Assembly: GCA_031292625.1 (NCBI GenBank)
Contig: JARLGU010000012.1
Coordinates: 124,001 to 188,000 of the forward strand
DNA from: Capsulimonadaceae bacterium
GTDB lineage: Bacteria; Armatimonadota; Armatimonadia; Armatimonadales; Capsulimonadaceae
DNA length: 64,000 bases
Reading direction: 5' to 3'
Within the stretch, counting starts at the first letter, position 1. Each line of letters begins with the position of its first letter. Both the position numbers and the translations under genes were made by a program. Below, piece after piece: positions 28,785 through 37,492 of the stretch. The notes under the pieces were generated by a model, which did not search any database, was not told where the DNA came from, and was given only the letters and a program-made list of their open reading frames with translations.

Positions 28785-28924
28785 ATAAAGCGAGCGGCAT
28801 CAAGCAGGCGCGGATACGGAGGGCGGCATTTCCGATGCGTCCCAATGTCCGCGCCTTGTTGCGTCTCCGGTCGATCGCCATTACGATCCGCTATGCCAAT
28901 GAGCTCAATGGCGATCCGAGTGAG

Positions 28925-28947
28925 TATAATATGAAGTATAACCGGTT
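28925..28947 (+). promoter_or_regulatory. LacI gene -10 box and AACCGGTT operator
   Basis: TATAAT at 28925-28930 is followed at 28940-28947 by the 8-bp palindrome AACCGGTT, with the central CG typical of LacI-family operators. Position over the transcription start fits autorepression. Confidence 0.5.
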
Positions 28948-28978
28948 CAATTAGCAGGAGGGGTGGGGCTCGACGAGA

Positions 28979-30007
28979 ATGGCGACGATTCGAGATGTGG
29001 CAACGAGGAGCGGGGTATCGACGGCGACGGTGTCGTATGTGCTGAACAACGGCCCGAGGACCGTGCGTCCACGGACGCAGGCGCGCGTGCTGGCCGCGAT
29101 GCGCGAGCTGAACTATCACCCGAGCGCCATGGCGCGCGGCCTCAACCATAAACGAGTGAACTCGATCGGCGTTGTCACGCTGCATTCCGTCCAATCGCCG
29201 CTCGAAAACCCCTATTACCGGCCGGTGCTCAGCGGGATCGTCGATGCCGCCACGCGTCTCCGGCAGAGCGTCAACCTGTTCAACGGCAACGTCTGGGAGA
29301 GTGAGAGCTCCGACTTTCCGGTTTTTTGCGATGGGCGCTGCGACGGTTTATTGATTTTTCTTCCATACGTCGGCAACACCCTCATCCCGGCGCTGAAGAA
29401 CCAGACCGCTCCGTTCGTGATCATTGGCGAGGGCGGAACCGATCCGACCGTTTCAAGCATCGATATCGACAACGTCGCCGTGGCTCGCGAGATCGTCGGC
29501 CACCTGATCGGTTTCGGGCACCGGCGGATAGCACACTTCCAGGGCGCCGATTACTTGCTCAGCTCGGCCGATCGCCGGCTGGGCTATACGGAAGCGCTGG
29601 CAGCCGCTGGAATTCCCTTCGATCCCGCGCTCGTGCTGACCGGCGACTACGAGACGCCGTCGGGCTACGATCTAGCGCGGACGCTGTTCGAGACGGCCGG
29701 CGAGAAACCGACCGCGATCTTTGCCGCCAACGACCGCATGGCCGTCGGCGCGATTAAGGCGCTGCGTGAACTCGGTCTGGATGTGCCTCGCGATGTGTCC
29801 GTAGCGGGCATCGACTGCTCGTCGCATCCCGATATCCCCGGCACGCGCCTGACGTCCGGCGACCAGCACCTCATGCAGCTCGGCGAAACCGCGGTCACCA
29901 TGGTGATGGAACTGATCAACTCCGCCGAGCCAAGGATCATCAAAACCCTGCAGCCTTACGATATCGTCCCTGGCGACACCGTCGGACCGCCGCTTATTCG
30001 GGCGTAG
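28979..30007 (+). CDS. LacI-family transcriptional regulator
   Basis: The 342-residue protein has an N-terminal LacI helix-turn-helix (MATIRDVATRSGVSTATVSYVLN) and hinge helix (RTQARVLAAMRELNYHPSAMARGL), followed by a periplasmic-binding-protein-like effector domain (PTAIFAANDRMAVGAIKALRELGLDVPRDVSVAGID). Such regulators normally sense a sugar or nucleoside and control a nearby catabolic or transport operon. No sugar transporter is adjacent, so the target is unknown. A probable operator overlaps its own start region. Its stop overlaps the convergent next gene by 14 bp. Confidence 0.92.
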   Translation: MATIRDVATRSGVSTATVSYVLNNGPRTVRPRTQARVLAAMRELNYHPSAMARGLNHKRVNSIGVVTLHSVQSPLENPYYRPVLSGIVDAATRLRQSVNLFNGNVWESESSDFPVFCDGRCDGLLIFLPYVGNTLIPALKNQTAPFVIIGEGGTDPTVSSIDIDNVAVAREIVGHLIGFGHRRIAHFQGADYLLSSADRRLGYTEALAAAGIPFDPALVLTGDYETPSGYDLARTLFETAGEKPTAIFAANDRMAVGAIKALRELGLDVPRDVSVAGIDCSSHPDIPGTRLTSGDQHLMQLGETAVTMVMELINSAEPRIIKTLQPYDIVPGDTVGPPLIRA

Positions 30008-30422
30008 GGCTTTCCTCACGCAGGGACGGCGCATCTTCGCTGGCCTGCACGCTCTGGCTCGCGGCCCGCGTCGTCAACAGGCGTTTGGCCATGATCTCCG
30101 CAAGGGCGATCCCGGTTATGCCCACGAGAACGTGAACCGCTCTCAGCGCCCACTGCGCAGGACCGGGCGAGATATTCAACTGCGCCATTCCAAGCGCCGG
30201 AAGAATGAATCCCCACGCTCCGGCGGCAAACGCGAGCCCGATCGCGCTGGAGCGGATCTGCACCGCCAGCGCCCACACGGCGCCGACCAACAAGACGCCA
30301 AAAAACGTGTGCGCGGAGACGGATGCGCTGCCTGCTCCAAGATGCACGATCCCCAGGCCGATCGCGATCAGACCGCTGATGCGCGCCACCATCGTAAACG
30401 ATTTCGTGATTGATCTCTTCAT
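29994..30422 (-). CDS. Small four-helix membrane protein
   Basis: The 142-residue protein shows four hydrophobic helices (ARISGLIAIGLGIVHLGAG, HTFFGVLLVGAVWALAVQI, AIGLAFAAGAWGFILPALGMA, ALRAVHVLVGITGIALAEI) and a charged cytoplasmic tail. I do not recognise a family; the layout is like small integral membrane proteins of unknown role. It is convergent with and slightly overlaps the LacI gene, and lies 39 bp downstream of ohrR on the same strand, so it may be the last gene of the ohr-ohrR transcript. Confidence 0.6.
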   Translation of the reverse strand: MKRSITKSFTMVARISGLIAIGLGIVHLGAGSASVSAHTFFGVLLVGAVWALAVQIRSSAIGLAFAAGAWGFILPALGMAQLNISPGPAQWALRAVHVLVGITGIALAEIMAKRLLTTRAASQSVQASEDAPSLREESPTPE

Positions 30423-30461
30423 TCGGAATTTTATCCTCGCGCGAAAGATGGGCGACGGAGG

Positions 30462-30980
30462 CTAGAAAGGACTCTTTGCCGTTGGCGGCGCCGAAATCGT
30501 CTGCAACTCGCGGAGCAGTTCCTCGACGGAGTCCTTCAGGGCAAGCGTCTTTTCTGGAGTTAAGTTGATCGACGACCTAAGACTAGCGGGAATGCACGCG
30601 CACTTCGATTTGAGTTCGATGCCTTCGCAGGTCAAACTGACGTTCACGATCCTCTCATCGCCGGCGCTCCGATTGCGACGAATATAGCGAAGGCGCTCCA
30701 ACCGCTTTAGGAGCGGCGTCAGCGTATTCGAGTTCAGCAGGGTGCGTGCGCCGATATGCGAAACCGAGCACGGCGCATCTTCCCACAGAACCATGAGCGC
30801 CACGTACTGTGGATAGGTGAGACCGAACGGTTCGAGCAGCGGCTGATAGAGCCTGGTGATCAAACGAGACGCCGCATAAAATGCAAAGCAAAGCTGCCGG
30901 TCGAGAAGCATGTTGCCTTGATCGGGACCGGAGGACAGAGCAAATTGCCTATCAGTCGTTGTTGCTTCTGATAATCCCAT
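30462..30980 (-). CDS. ohrR: MarR-family organic peroxide regulator OhrR
   Basis: The 172-residue protein has the OhrR signature LLDRQLCFAFYAASRLITRLYQPLLEPFGLTYPQYVAL, with peroxide-sensing Cys31, and a MarR winged helix (ARTLLNSNTLTPLLKRLERLRYIRR). Cys127 and Cys129 near the C-terminus suggest a two-Cys sensing type that forms a disulfide. OhrR represses ohr and itself until oxidised by organic hydroperoxides. It lies 52 bp downstream of ohr on the same strand. Compared with typical OhrR (about 150 aa) it has about 20 extra N-terminal residues; a shorter start is possible. Confidence 0.92.
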   Translation of the reverse strand: MGLSEATTTDRQFALSSGPDQGNMLLDRQLCFAFYAASRLITRLYQPLLEPFGLTYPQYVALMVLWEDAPCSVSHIGARTLLNSNTLTPLLKRLERLRYIRRNRSAGDERIVNVSLTCEGIELKSKCACIPASLRSSINLTPEKTLALKDSVEELLRELQTISAPPTAKSPF

Positions 30981-31032
30981 ATTCGATATCCTCCGTCCGA
31001 GCGATCAATGCGATTCCCTTTCCAAGCGATTG

Positions 31033-31449
31033 TCAAGCGAGGATCAGCTCAACGTCGACGTTTCCGCGAATGGCATTGGAGTAGGGGCAGACAACGTGCG
31101 CGGCTTCGAGCAGCGCTTGAGCCTCGTCACGCGGCAGGTCCGGTATCGTCACCGCGAGCTTTACGGCAAGCCCGAAGCCGCCGGCGCCGTTCTGTCCGAT
31201 CCCGACCGTGGCATCAACGCGCGTTCCGCTGAGCTTGACTTTCTTCTGGCCCGCCACGAACGCCAGCGCGCTATCGAAACAGGCCGCATAGCCAGCGGCG
31301 AAAAGCTGCTCTGGATTGGGCGCCAGTCCCCCCGCGCCGCCAAGTCCCTTCGGGATTGCGAGATCGAAAGCGAACGAACCATCGCTTGACGCAACGTGCC
31401 CGTTGCGTCCGCCGGTCGCCGTAGCGTTGGCTTCGTAAAGTATGTTCAT
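31033..31449 (-). CDS. ohr: Organic hydroperoxide resistance protein Ohr
   Basis: This 138-residue OsmC/Ohr-family peroxidase has the two catalytic cysteines Cys57 (AACFDSAL) and Cys121 (HVVCPYSNAIRGN). It starts MNILYEANATATGGRNG, typical of Ohr. It reduces organic hydroperoxides with lipoyl-type thiols in the cytoplasm. I choose the ATG at 31447-31449 with AGGAG upstream rather than a start 8 codons earlier. The upstream region holds GCGATT-type inverted repeats, a likely OhrR site. Confidence 0.95.
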   Translation of the reverse strand: MNILYEANATATGGRNGHVASSDGSFAFDLAIPKGLGGAGGLAPNPEQLFAAGYAACFDSALAFVAGQKKVKLSGTRVDATVGIGQNGAGGFGLAVKLAVTIPDLPRDEAQALLEAAHVVCPYSNAIRGNVDVELILA

Positions 31450-31775
31450 GTCGGCTCTCCTCTGAGATCGCAAACGATTGAATCGCGTGCGATTGATTGT
31501 GTTCTACGCTATGAAAACACTGGCAAACGGGAATTAGTTCGTTATAAGGAAAATACAGCTCATTTTGAGCGTGGTTCGCCAGAAGAGAACCCCTCCTCCC
31601 CGAATCGGAGAGACAAAGAGGCAAGTATTGGCCCACGTTCTTCTTTCTCCTCCCGTTTCGGGAGGAAGGGGCCTGCCGTCCTCGGCGGGAAGGCGGGTTC
31701 CGCGCGAATCGCACCGCGCGGTCCAGGGCCGAGCCTTGAACCGCGTTCGAAATGACTGTATCTTGAGCGAATCCT
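31450..31775. other. Region between ohr start and sulfite reductase end
   Basis: No gene is supported here. The part near ohr holds its operator-like repeat. The part nearer the reductase has GC-rich hairpins, such as CCTCCCG-AAA-CGGGAGG on the minus strand (about 31648-31665), that probably end the reductase transcript. Confidence 0.5.
31481..31494. promoter_or_regulatory. Possible OhrR operator
   Basis: AATCGC-GT-GCGATT is a perfect 6-bp inverted repeat 32 bp upstream of ohr, flanked by further GATTGA-like bases. Related GCGATC/GCGATT half sites recur in the short gap between ohr and ohrR (30981-31032). Confidence 0.4.
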
Positions 31776-33827
31776 TTACGCCGGCGTCACGCGGAGAGAA
31801 GGCCCCAGCGACTTATACAGCGCCTTGACGGCTTCGACGAATGCCGCAACATCGTCGGGCTCTGCGAGGAAGGCGGCCTCTGGAACTGGCTCGGTGTATG
31901 CGCGTTGTGCGGATTCGAGCAATGGACGGACGCTTGCCGGAACAAGACCTTCATCCACGAACAGTTTCAGGAACAGTTCGACGCCTTCTTTGTCGCTATC
32001 CGCCTGCTTCGATCGCGTGATCAGCAGTGCGCGCGCCGCCGAGCCGACCGCCAGGAGTTGGCGGCCCGCAGCCAGCGAGTTCGTCGCTTCGGCCAGGTCG
32101 ATGTCGATCAAATCGAAGACGCCTGCGCCGCATTCGGCCGCACCGCGTCCCGCGAGGCTGAACGGCTCTTGTGCATCCCAATCGATATAGGCGCTTGGAT
32201 CGTCGTCGAAGCTTGGAGCGACCTCGTGCCGCTTCGCCAGCGCGGCGGCGATTTCGCGGCCCCCATTGGCCAGAAACGTGTCGAGATCCGCGCCTTCGTC
32301 CTGCGCGGCGCGGAGCAGATCGACCACGAACGCGGGGACATTCTTAGCGGGCAGCGTGTATGCTCCGGTCGCGAGGGTGCTCTTACCCTCCTCGACATGG
32401 CCGCCGAGCTGAACGACATAGGCGGGAATAGGCCGTCCGTGTTCGCGCCGGGCGACGCCAAAGAGCCCGATCGGGGCGACGGGATGGCGTCCGCACGAAT
32501 TCGTGCAGCCGCTGATATGAATGCTCGCGTCGCCGATTGGACCGGTCAGGTCGAGGTCGCTTTCGCCGATCGCTTGCTGGATCGCGGCGGCGACTCCGCG
32601 CGAGCGGCAGATGCCCAGGCGGCATGTGGATGCCCCGGCGCAGGTCACCATGCGTCGCAAGATCGGCGGCCGCGGCTGGCCGAGGCCGATCGCCGCCAAT
32701 CCGGCATGCAGCGCGGGAAGGTCGTCCTCGGCCACCCAACGCAGCATAAGCGTTTGCCAGGCGGTCGCACGCGCGATACCGTCGCCGAAACGCTGGACGA
32801 GATCCGCCAGGCTGTCCAGCAAGTTGGCGTCCAACACGCCAGCGGGCGTCCCGATGTCCACCGTGAAGTATCCCGCCTGCTTTTGCGGCGCGGCGTGGAC
32901 GGCTTGCCACTGCGCAAACCCAGGCGCGGCGGCGACCGCTGTTTGGTATGTGCGACGAGGGGCCTCGTGGGCGACCGATACTGGCGCCAGCATCTTCGCA
33001 ATCCCGGTCAGCTCGGCCCTGTAGAGCTTTTGGAATTCCTCGAAGCCCAGGCTTTCGATCAGGAAACGGATGCGCGCCCGATGACGGTTTTTGCGATTGC
33101 CATGTTTGTCGAAGACGCGTTTGACGGCCTCCGCGACCCGGTAGACGTCCTTCGCGGGGACAAATTCCTCGAGGCCTTGGGCGACGCGGCTGAAGGAGCC
33201 CATGCCGCCGCCGACGTACACCGCGAAACCGTCGATCCCGTCCCTCTGTTTGGCGATCAAGCCCAGGTCGTTGACGGTCGCGCCCGCGCAGTCCGTTCCG
33301 CAACCCGAGTAGGCGATCTTATACTTTCGTGGAAGCTGGTAGGAGAGCGGATCGTTGAGCAGCGCTTCCGTTAAGGCGATGAGGTGGGGCGTGACGTCGA
33401 AGACCTCATCCGGGCATACGCCGGCAAAGGGACAGGCGGCGATGTTGCGCACCGTGTTGCCGCCGCCGCCCTTGGGCGACAGGCCGCCGTTCGTGAGCGC
33501 GACGGTTGCGGGATATATTCCTTCGAGCGCAACCGCATGGACCTGCAGGTCCTGGCGGCTCGTGAGATGCAGAACGCCGCTGCCGTATTCGCGCGAAATC
33601 CGCGCCGCGAGACGCATCTGCTCCGGGGTGACCTGACCGGCTGGCAGCCTGCAGCGGATCATGTACGTGCCCGGCTCTCGTTGCTCGTAGATCCCTTGCG
33701 GGACGCGGAACGCCTGGAAGCGAGCGGCGGTGATCTCTTCGCGTGTGAACTGATCGCACATTGACTTGAGCTGTTCGAGATCCTGAGGAACGCTGTCTGG
33801 GAGCGCATAAAGGTTTGTCGTGGTCAT
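31776..33827 (-). CDS. Ferredoxin-type sulfite/nitrite reductase with C-terminal extension
   Basis: The 683-residue protein has two half-domains of the siroheme sulfite/nitrite reductase fold. The 4Fe-4S/siroheme cysteines are Cys396, Cys402, Cys441 and Cys445 (CAGASTC and CTNSC). It should reduce sulfite to sulfide or nitrite to ammonia with ferredoxin. The sulfate importer 10 kb away favours sulfite, but this is inference. Usual length is 500-560 residues; the last 115 residues or so (FDLIDIDLAEATNSLAAGRQLL...YKSLGPSLR) form an extra helical domain of unknown role. A strong promoter lies upstream. Confidence 0.85.
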   Translation of the reverse strand: MTTTNLYALPDSVPQDLEQLKSMCDQFTREEITAARFQAFRVPQGIYEQREPGTYMIRCRLPAGQVTPEQMRLAARISREYGSGVLHLTSRQDLQVHAVALEGIYPATVALTNGGLSPKGGGGNTVRNIAACPFAGVCPDEVFDVTPHLIALTEALLNDPLSYQLPRKYKIAYSGCGTDCAGATVNDLGLIAKQRDGIDGFAVYVGGGMGSFSRVAQGLEEFVPAKDVYRVAEAVKRVFDKHGNRKNRHRARIRFLIESLGFEEFQKLYRAELTGIAKMLAPVSVAHEAPRRTYQTAVAAAPGFAQWQAVHAAPQKQAGYFTVDIGTPAGVLDANLLDSLADLVQRFGDGIARATAWQTLMLRWVAEDDLPALHAGLAAIGLGQPRPPILRRMVTCAGASTCRLGICRSRGVAAAIQQAIGESDLDLTGPIGDASIHISGCTNSCGRHPVAPIGLFGVARREHGRPIPAYVVQLGGHVEEGKSTLATGAYTLPAKNVPAFVVDLLRAAQDEGADLDTFLANGGREIAAALAKRHEVAPSFDDDPSAYIDWDAQEPFSLAGRGAAECGAGVFDLIDIDLAEATNSLAAGRQLLAVGSAARALLITRSKQADSDKEGVELFLKLFVDEGLVPASVRPLLESAQRAYTEPVPEAAFLAEPDDVAAFVEAVKALYKSLGPSLRVTPA

Positions 33828-34291
33828 TCACTCTCTCCGTCGTCGATAGCAAGTAAATCGATCGAATATAAGGAGAAGTGTAGCCGTAAGTCCGCTATAC
33901 GTCAAGCGCCAAGCGGCAAAGTCCTCCGATACGGGGAGGAGGCTGGCTCTGGGCCTGCGTGGACGATGACCGATTACGTGCGGGCAAAGTGTACGAAGGG
34001 GCACGTCTCGTTATAGTAAAAGCAACAGAGGCGCCGGGCCTGTATCAATTCGCCTCTTACTACGGCTCCTCCATGCAATAGAGCCGAGCAATACGCATAA
34101 AGAGTTCGGCGCTCTCAGGGCGGTGAGCTTGTCGAACCGGCGGGCCATTTTTCGTGCGCCGGCGACGGCGATTTTGTCGCAAGCAGCTGGCTGTGATTAA
34201 CCTGGAGCGAAGCGACCAAGAAAAAATGCCCCGGCGGCATGAGCCGTCTTGAAATCTTTTCACAGACGCTCGTAGTTACGAATACTTTCCT
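33828..34291. other. Intergenic region after reductase promoter
   Basis: Apart from the reductase promoter I find no gene. Bases around 34115-34140 contain CGGTGAGCTTGTCGAACCGG, a motif resembling a widespread dispersed bacterial repeat (TTCGACAAGCTCAC), and GC-rich hairpins follow. Confidence 0.45.
33877..33905 (-). promoter_or_regulatory. Promoter of the sulfite/nitrite reductase gene
   Basis: On the minus strand TTGACG (33900-33905) and TACACT (33877-33882) are 17 bp apart. A TCGATCGA palindrome lies just downstream. The sulfate operon's long inverted repeat is not repeated here. Confidence 0.65.
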
Positions 34292-35944
34292 CTACCGGGT
34301 GGGTTGGCGTTCGAGCTGATCGACGGCGCGCAGGAGGTAGGCGCGGGCCTTTTCCTTGGCGTCGGCGGGTTTCCAGGTGTCGTCGGGCGTGGCATCGAGG
34401 GCTTGCAGGACAATTTCGCGCGCCATGTTGAGCCGGTGAAGGCTGTCGGAGAACTGGCGGCGGAACGGGATGATATCTTCGCCGGGGCGGACAAGCTCCG
34501 GTTCCCAGCGCCGGTATAAGCAAAGCGCGATCACCGTCCGGCGGGCGGCTTCGTCGGCTGTCCGCGTCTTGGCGGTCGCAAAGATGCTTTGGACGCGCGC
34601 GGGCGTGCCGAACGCGGCCCTTGCGAGACTCGCCCAGGTGATCATCTCTTCAAGCCGCTCCTCAATCTCCGCCGATGAGAAGCCGGGCCATTCTTCGGGC
34701 GGTTGGTTCGGACGCGACGCGATCTTGAGGACGGGCTCGCCGGTTTGCGGATCGAGGCCGGGCTCAATGCGGGCGATGCCGGCGAGAAACTGCTTCTGGT
34801 GACGGTCCAGCCAGTCTTTGTAACCGGCCAGACGCAGTGATTTCTGGCGGATGCGTTCCGCCGATCGCGCGCCGGCCAGCGCAACGTCCGCAAGGCTGCG
34901 CGTTTCCAAAACCTTCGCGGCCGCTTCCGGAGTGGGCGCGCCCGAGCGCGTAAGCCCTTCGCGAAGCTGGTAAAGCAGGCGTCCAGCCGCGCGCATGATT
35001 TCGGTTTGCGAGAACGAGCCGCCAGCGACGATTTCGGTGCGCAGGAGTTCCTTTAGCTCTCTTTCGAGTTGCGCGCGCCGCTCGTCGGAAAGCTTGGATG
35101 TCGCCATCGAGAGGAACGGATCGGCGGCCGAAGGCACGAGATCGGCGACGGTCGGCGTGGGGGCAGTCGACGCTGACGTTTCGGCTGGCTGATGGCCGTT
35201 CGCGGCCGGTTCCGCGCCGAGCGGCTGGAGCAGTTCCGGAAGCGCAAATGGCGCTTCCGTGATGTCTTCCAACTCGTCGGGATGATCCTCGTGGTATTTG
35301 GCTGCCCCGAGCGCAAGGCGGATCGTTTCGAGATAGAGCTCCGGGAAAAAATCGAGCAAGGATTGCAGGATCGATTTAAGCGCTTTGTTCTTGATAGGCG
35401 CCTTGCGCAAGAGTTCCTCGGCGTCCGCGAGCAGCATATCGTCGAGACTGGTTTTCCATTCCAAGGGATGCAAGAGCGTGCGCATATCGGTTGCGCGCTG
35501 GTAGTTAAGCAGCCTGGGCAAAATGGTGCGTAGTTCGGGAGCGCTCATCAGCATCGGCATCAGGTCGCGCGCCGAGAGCAGGGCCGGGAGCATTTGCGCG
35601 GAGAGCAGGCCGCAGGTGACGGCGCGCTCGAGCCACTCGCGGCCGATCGCGGGCGGAGCGAGGTTGACGATTTGGGAAAACTTAGGCGCGGGGATATTTC
35701 CCAGCAGCGCCGTGTTTTCTTCCGGGTTGCTCTCGATGATCGCCGCCACTTCGTCGGGAGGCATCTCCCCTAGCGCGGCGTGTCGCTCCAAAGTTGGCAG
35801 TCCCCAAAGGAGCTGCGCTTTTTGCGGCATAGTGGACGCTTCGCTTACCCTTTGGGCAAGCGCTCTGCCGTTAGGCTGATTCGGCGCCGCGATATCGCGG
35901 GAAATTTCGGTCGAGGGGTCTGGAACTGAAGACTGATCGTCCAT
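34292..35944 (-). CDS. Uncharacterised helical protein, 550 aa
   Basis: I cannot name this protein. It is soluble and strongly helical. Residues about 30-230 read as short helical repeats (LLWGLPTLERHAALGEMPPDEVAAIIESNPEENTALLGNIP), resembling MgtE_N/FliG-like superhelices and possibly DUF6178 proteins. A low-complexity Ala/Thr/Pro linker follows, then a second helical domain (residues about 290-540). I start it at the ATG at 35944 because a TTGATT-N18-TATAAT promoter places its -10 box on top of the earlier ATG at 35998, which therefore cannot be used. It is monocistronic, divergent from the oxidoreductase gene. Confidence 0.6.
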   Translation of the reverse strand: MDDQSSVPDPSTEISRDIAAPNQPNGRALAQRVSEASTMPQKAQLLWGLPTLERHAALGEMPPDEVAAIIESNPEENTALLGNIPAPKFSQIVNLAPPAIGREWLERAVTCGLLSAQMLPALLSARDLMPMLMSAPELRTILPRLLNYQRATDMRTLLHPLEWKTSLDDMLLADAEELLRKAPIKNKALKSILQSLLDFFPELYLETIRLALGAAKYHEDHPDELEDITEAPFALPELLQPLGAEPAANGHQPAETSASTAPTPTVADLVPSAADPFLSMATSKLSDERRAQLERELKELLRTEIVAGGSFSQTEIMRAAGRLLYQLREGLTRSGAPTPEAAAKVLETRSLADVALAGARSAERIRQKSLRLAGYKDWLDRHQKQFLAGIARIEPGLDPQTGEPVLKIASRPNQPPEEWPGFSSAEIEERLEEMITWASLARAAFGTPARVQSIFATAKTRTADEAARRTVIALCLYRRWEPELVRPGEDIIPFRRQFSDSLHRLNMAREIVLQALDATPDDTWKPADAKEKARAYLLRAVDQLERQPTR

Positions 35945-35996
35945 AGACTCGCGTTTCCAAGCTAGATCACATCGTTTGTGACCTTTTAGGCCCTTC

Positions 35997-36026
35997 ATTA
36001 TACCCGCCGGATTAAGCGCGAATCAA
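35997..36026 (-). promoter_or_regulatory. Promoter of the 550-aa helical protein gene
   Basis: On the minus strand TTGATT (36021-36026) and TATAAT (35997-36002) are 18 bp apart. The -10 box overlaps an in-frame ATG, which decides for the downstream start at 35944. Confidence 0.6.
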
Positions 36027-36092
36027 GGTCGTTGCGGGGCGGTAAGTGTCCTCCGGCTGCATTGATGGAGCCTGTGACCGTCGCGCCGCCGC

Positions 36093-36146
36093 TTGACATC
36101 CTGCCGCCTGCCGGTTACAATAACGGCAATGCTTCATCGCTGAAGC
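36093..36146 (+). promoter_or_regulatory. Promoter and start-site palindrome of the oxidoreductase gene
   Basis: TTGACA (36093-36098) and TACAAT (36116-36121) are 17 bp apart. A perfect hairpin or operator GCTTCA-TCGC-TGAAGC (36131-36146) follows 9 bp after the -10 box. Confidence 0.7.
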
Positions 36147-36170
36147 AAACCAGCGAAGGCGGATTGTATA

Positions 36171-37349
36171 ATGGATGACCTGAAGATCGGAGTGATCGGC
36201 GCGGGAGGACGAGGCAAGCTCGCCGGATACGCGCATAAGCCCGGCAAGGGCTCACGAATTGTCGCGTGCTGCGACGTATCGGACCGGTGGCTGGATGATG
36301 CGCGGAAGTCGTATGGCGACGATATTGCGCTTACTCACGACTATCGCGAGCTTCTCGACATGGCGCTTGACGCCGTATTCGTGACCACGCCGGATTTTCT
36401 CCACGAGGAATACGCAACGGCGGCGCTCGAAGCAGGTAAGGCGGTCTATCTCGAGAAGCCGATGGCAATCACGATTGCGGGCTGCGACCGAATCCTCGAG
36501 GCCGCGCGGAGAACCGGTTCGCGGCTCTACTTGGGCCACAATATGCGCCACATGCCCTTTGTTATTAAGATGAAGGAACTGATCGACTCGGGGGCTATTG
36601 GCGAAGTTAAGACGGCCTGGTGCCGCCATTTTGTTGGAAACGGTCCCGACTTCTATTTTAAGGATTGGCACGCCGAGCGACGCTATTCGACGAGCCTGTT
36701 GTTGCAGAAAGCCGCGCACGATATCGATGTCCTTCACTGGCTCTGTGGTTCGTTCAGCCGACGCGTGACGGCGATGGGCGACCTGATGGTGCTCGGCAAG
36801 ATTGAGAGCCGTCGTCCTGACACTGGGCTGCCTCAGCCGCTCGATCGCGAATCGCTTGACTGGAAACGCTGGCCGCCGGCTGCGCATGAGGGAATGAATC
36901 CGGTTATCGATGTCGAGGATGTGAGCCTAATGCTCATGCAGCTTGATAACGGCGTTCTGGCGTCGTATCAACAGTGCCACTTCACGCCGGACTACTGGCG
37001 AAACTATACTGTAATCGGCAGCGAAGGCCGAATCGAGAACGACGGCAACGGGGAGCAAGGGACGACGATCAAACTCTGGAACCAGCGCCACGGGTGGTGT
37101 CCGGAAGGCGATGTCGCATACCCGGTGGACGAGGCGGCGGGCGGTCATGGCGGCGCGGACCCGAATATCGTCGCTGAGTTCGTTCGCTTCGCGAAAGAAG
37201 GCGGCGCGACGCAGACGTCGCCAGTCGCCGCTCGAAACAGCGTCGCCGCTGGCTGTCTGGCTGCGCAATCCCTGCGGAACGGCAGCGTCCCGTTGGACGT
37301 TCCCAGGCTGGACGACGCCCTGATTGCCTATTTCGACCGACAGGTTTAA
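36171..37349 (+). CDS. Gfo/Idh/MocA-family oxidoreductase
   Basis: The 392-residue protein has an N-terminal Rossmann fold (IGVIGAGGRGKLAGYAHKPGKGSRIVACCDV, then VFVTTPDFLHEEYATAALEAGKAVYLEKPMA). The EKP motif is the typical catalytic/NAD(P)-binding lysine of this family. The C-terminal domain follows (VDVEDVSLMLMQLDNGVLASYQQCHFTPDYWRNYTVIGSEGRIEN). Members oxidise or reduce sugars or inositols; the substrate is not readable. No signal peptide is present. It is a single-gene unit with a strong promoter and a following terminator. Confidence 0.9.
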   Translation: MDDLKIGVIGAGGRGKLAGYAHKPGKGSRIVACCDVSDRWLDDARKSYGDDIALTHDYRELLDMALDAVFVTTPDFLHEEYATAALEAGKAVYLEKPMAITIAGCDRILEAARRTGSRLYLGHNMRHMPFVIKMKELIDSGAIGEVKTAWCRHFVGNGPDFYFKDWHAERRYSTSLLLQKAAHDIDVLHWLCGSFSRRVTAMGDLMVLGKIESRRPDTGLPQPLDRESLDWKRWPPAAHEGMNPVIDVEDVSLMLMQLDNGVLASYQQCHFTPDYWRNYTVIGSEGRIENDGNGEQGTTIKLWNQRHGWCPEGDVAYPVDEAAGGHGGADPNIVAEFVRFAKEGGATQTSPVAARNSVAAGCLAAQSLRNGSVPLDVPRLDDALIAYFDRQV

Positions 37350-37364
37350 TAGGCTTCGCTCAAT

Positions 37365-37399
37365 AGCCGCGGCGTGATGGCTCGTTGCGGCTTCTTTTT
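37365..37399 (+). terminator. Intrinsic terminator after the oxidoreductase gene
   Basis: AGCCGC (37365-37370) pairs with GCGGCT (37387-37392) and is followed by TCTTTTT. It lies 16 bp after the stop codon. Confidence 0.6.
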
Positions 37400-37492
37400 A
37401 CTCGCCTTATCTTTGTCGATCATCCTGTATAATGAGGGCACGTTTTCTGGAGCCGTCAATGCTCCATTTCCCATATTGCGGAGACCCGAAAG

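Noticed and set aside
31565-31828. Plus-strand open frame of 87 codons after the reductase gene
   Set aside because: Composition is low complexity and it overlaps terminator hairpins and the end of the reductase gene.
34060-34263. Minus-strand 67-codon frame in the 33.8-34.3 kb gap
   Set aside because: Arg-rich, no ribosome site, no resemblance to known small proteins.
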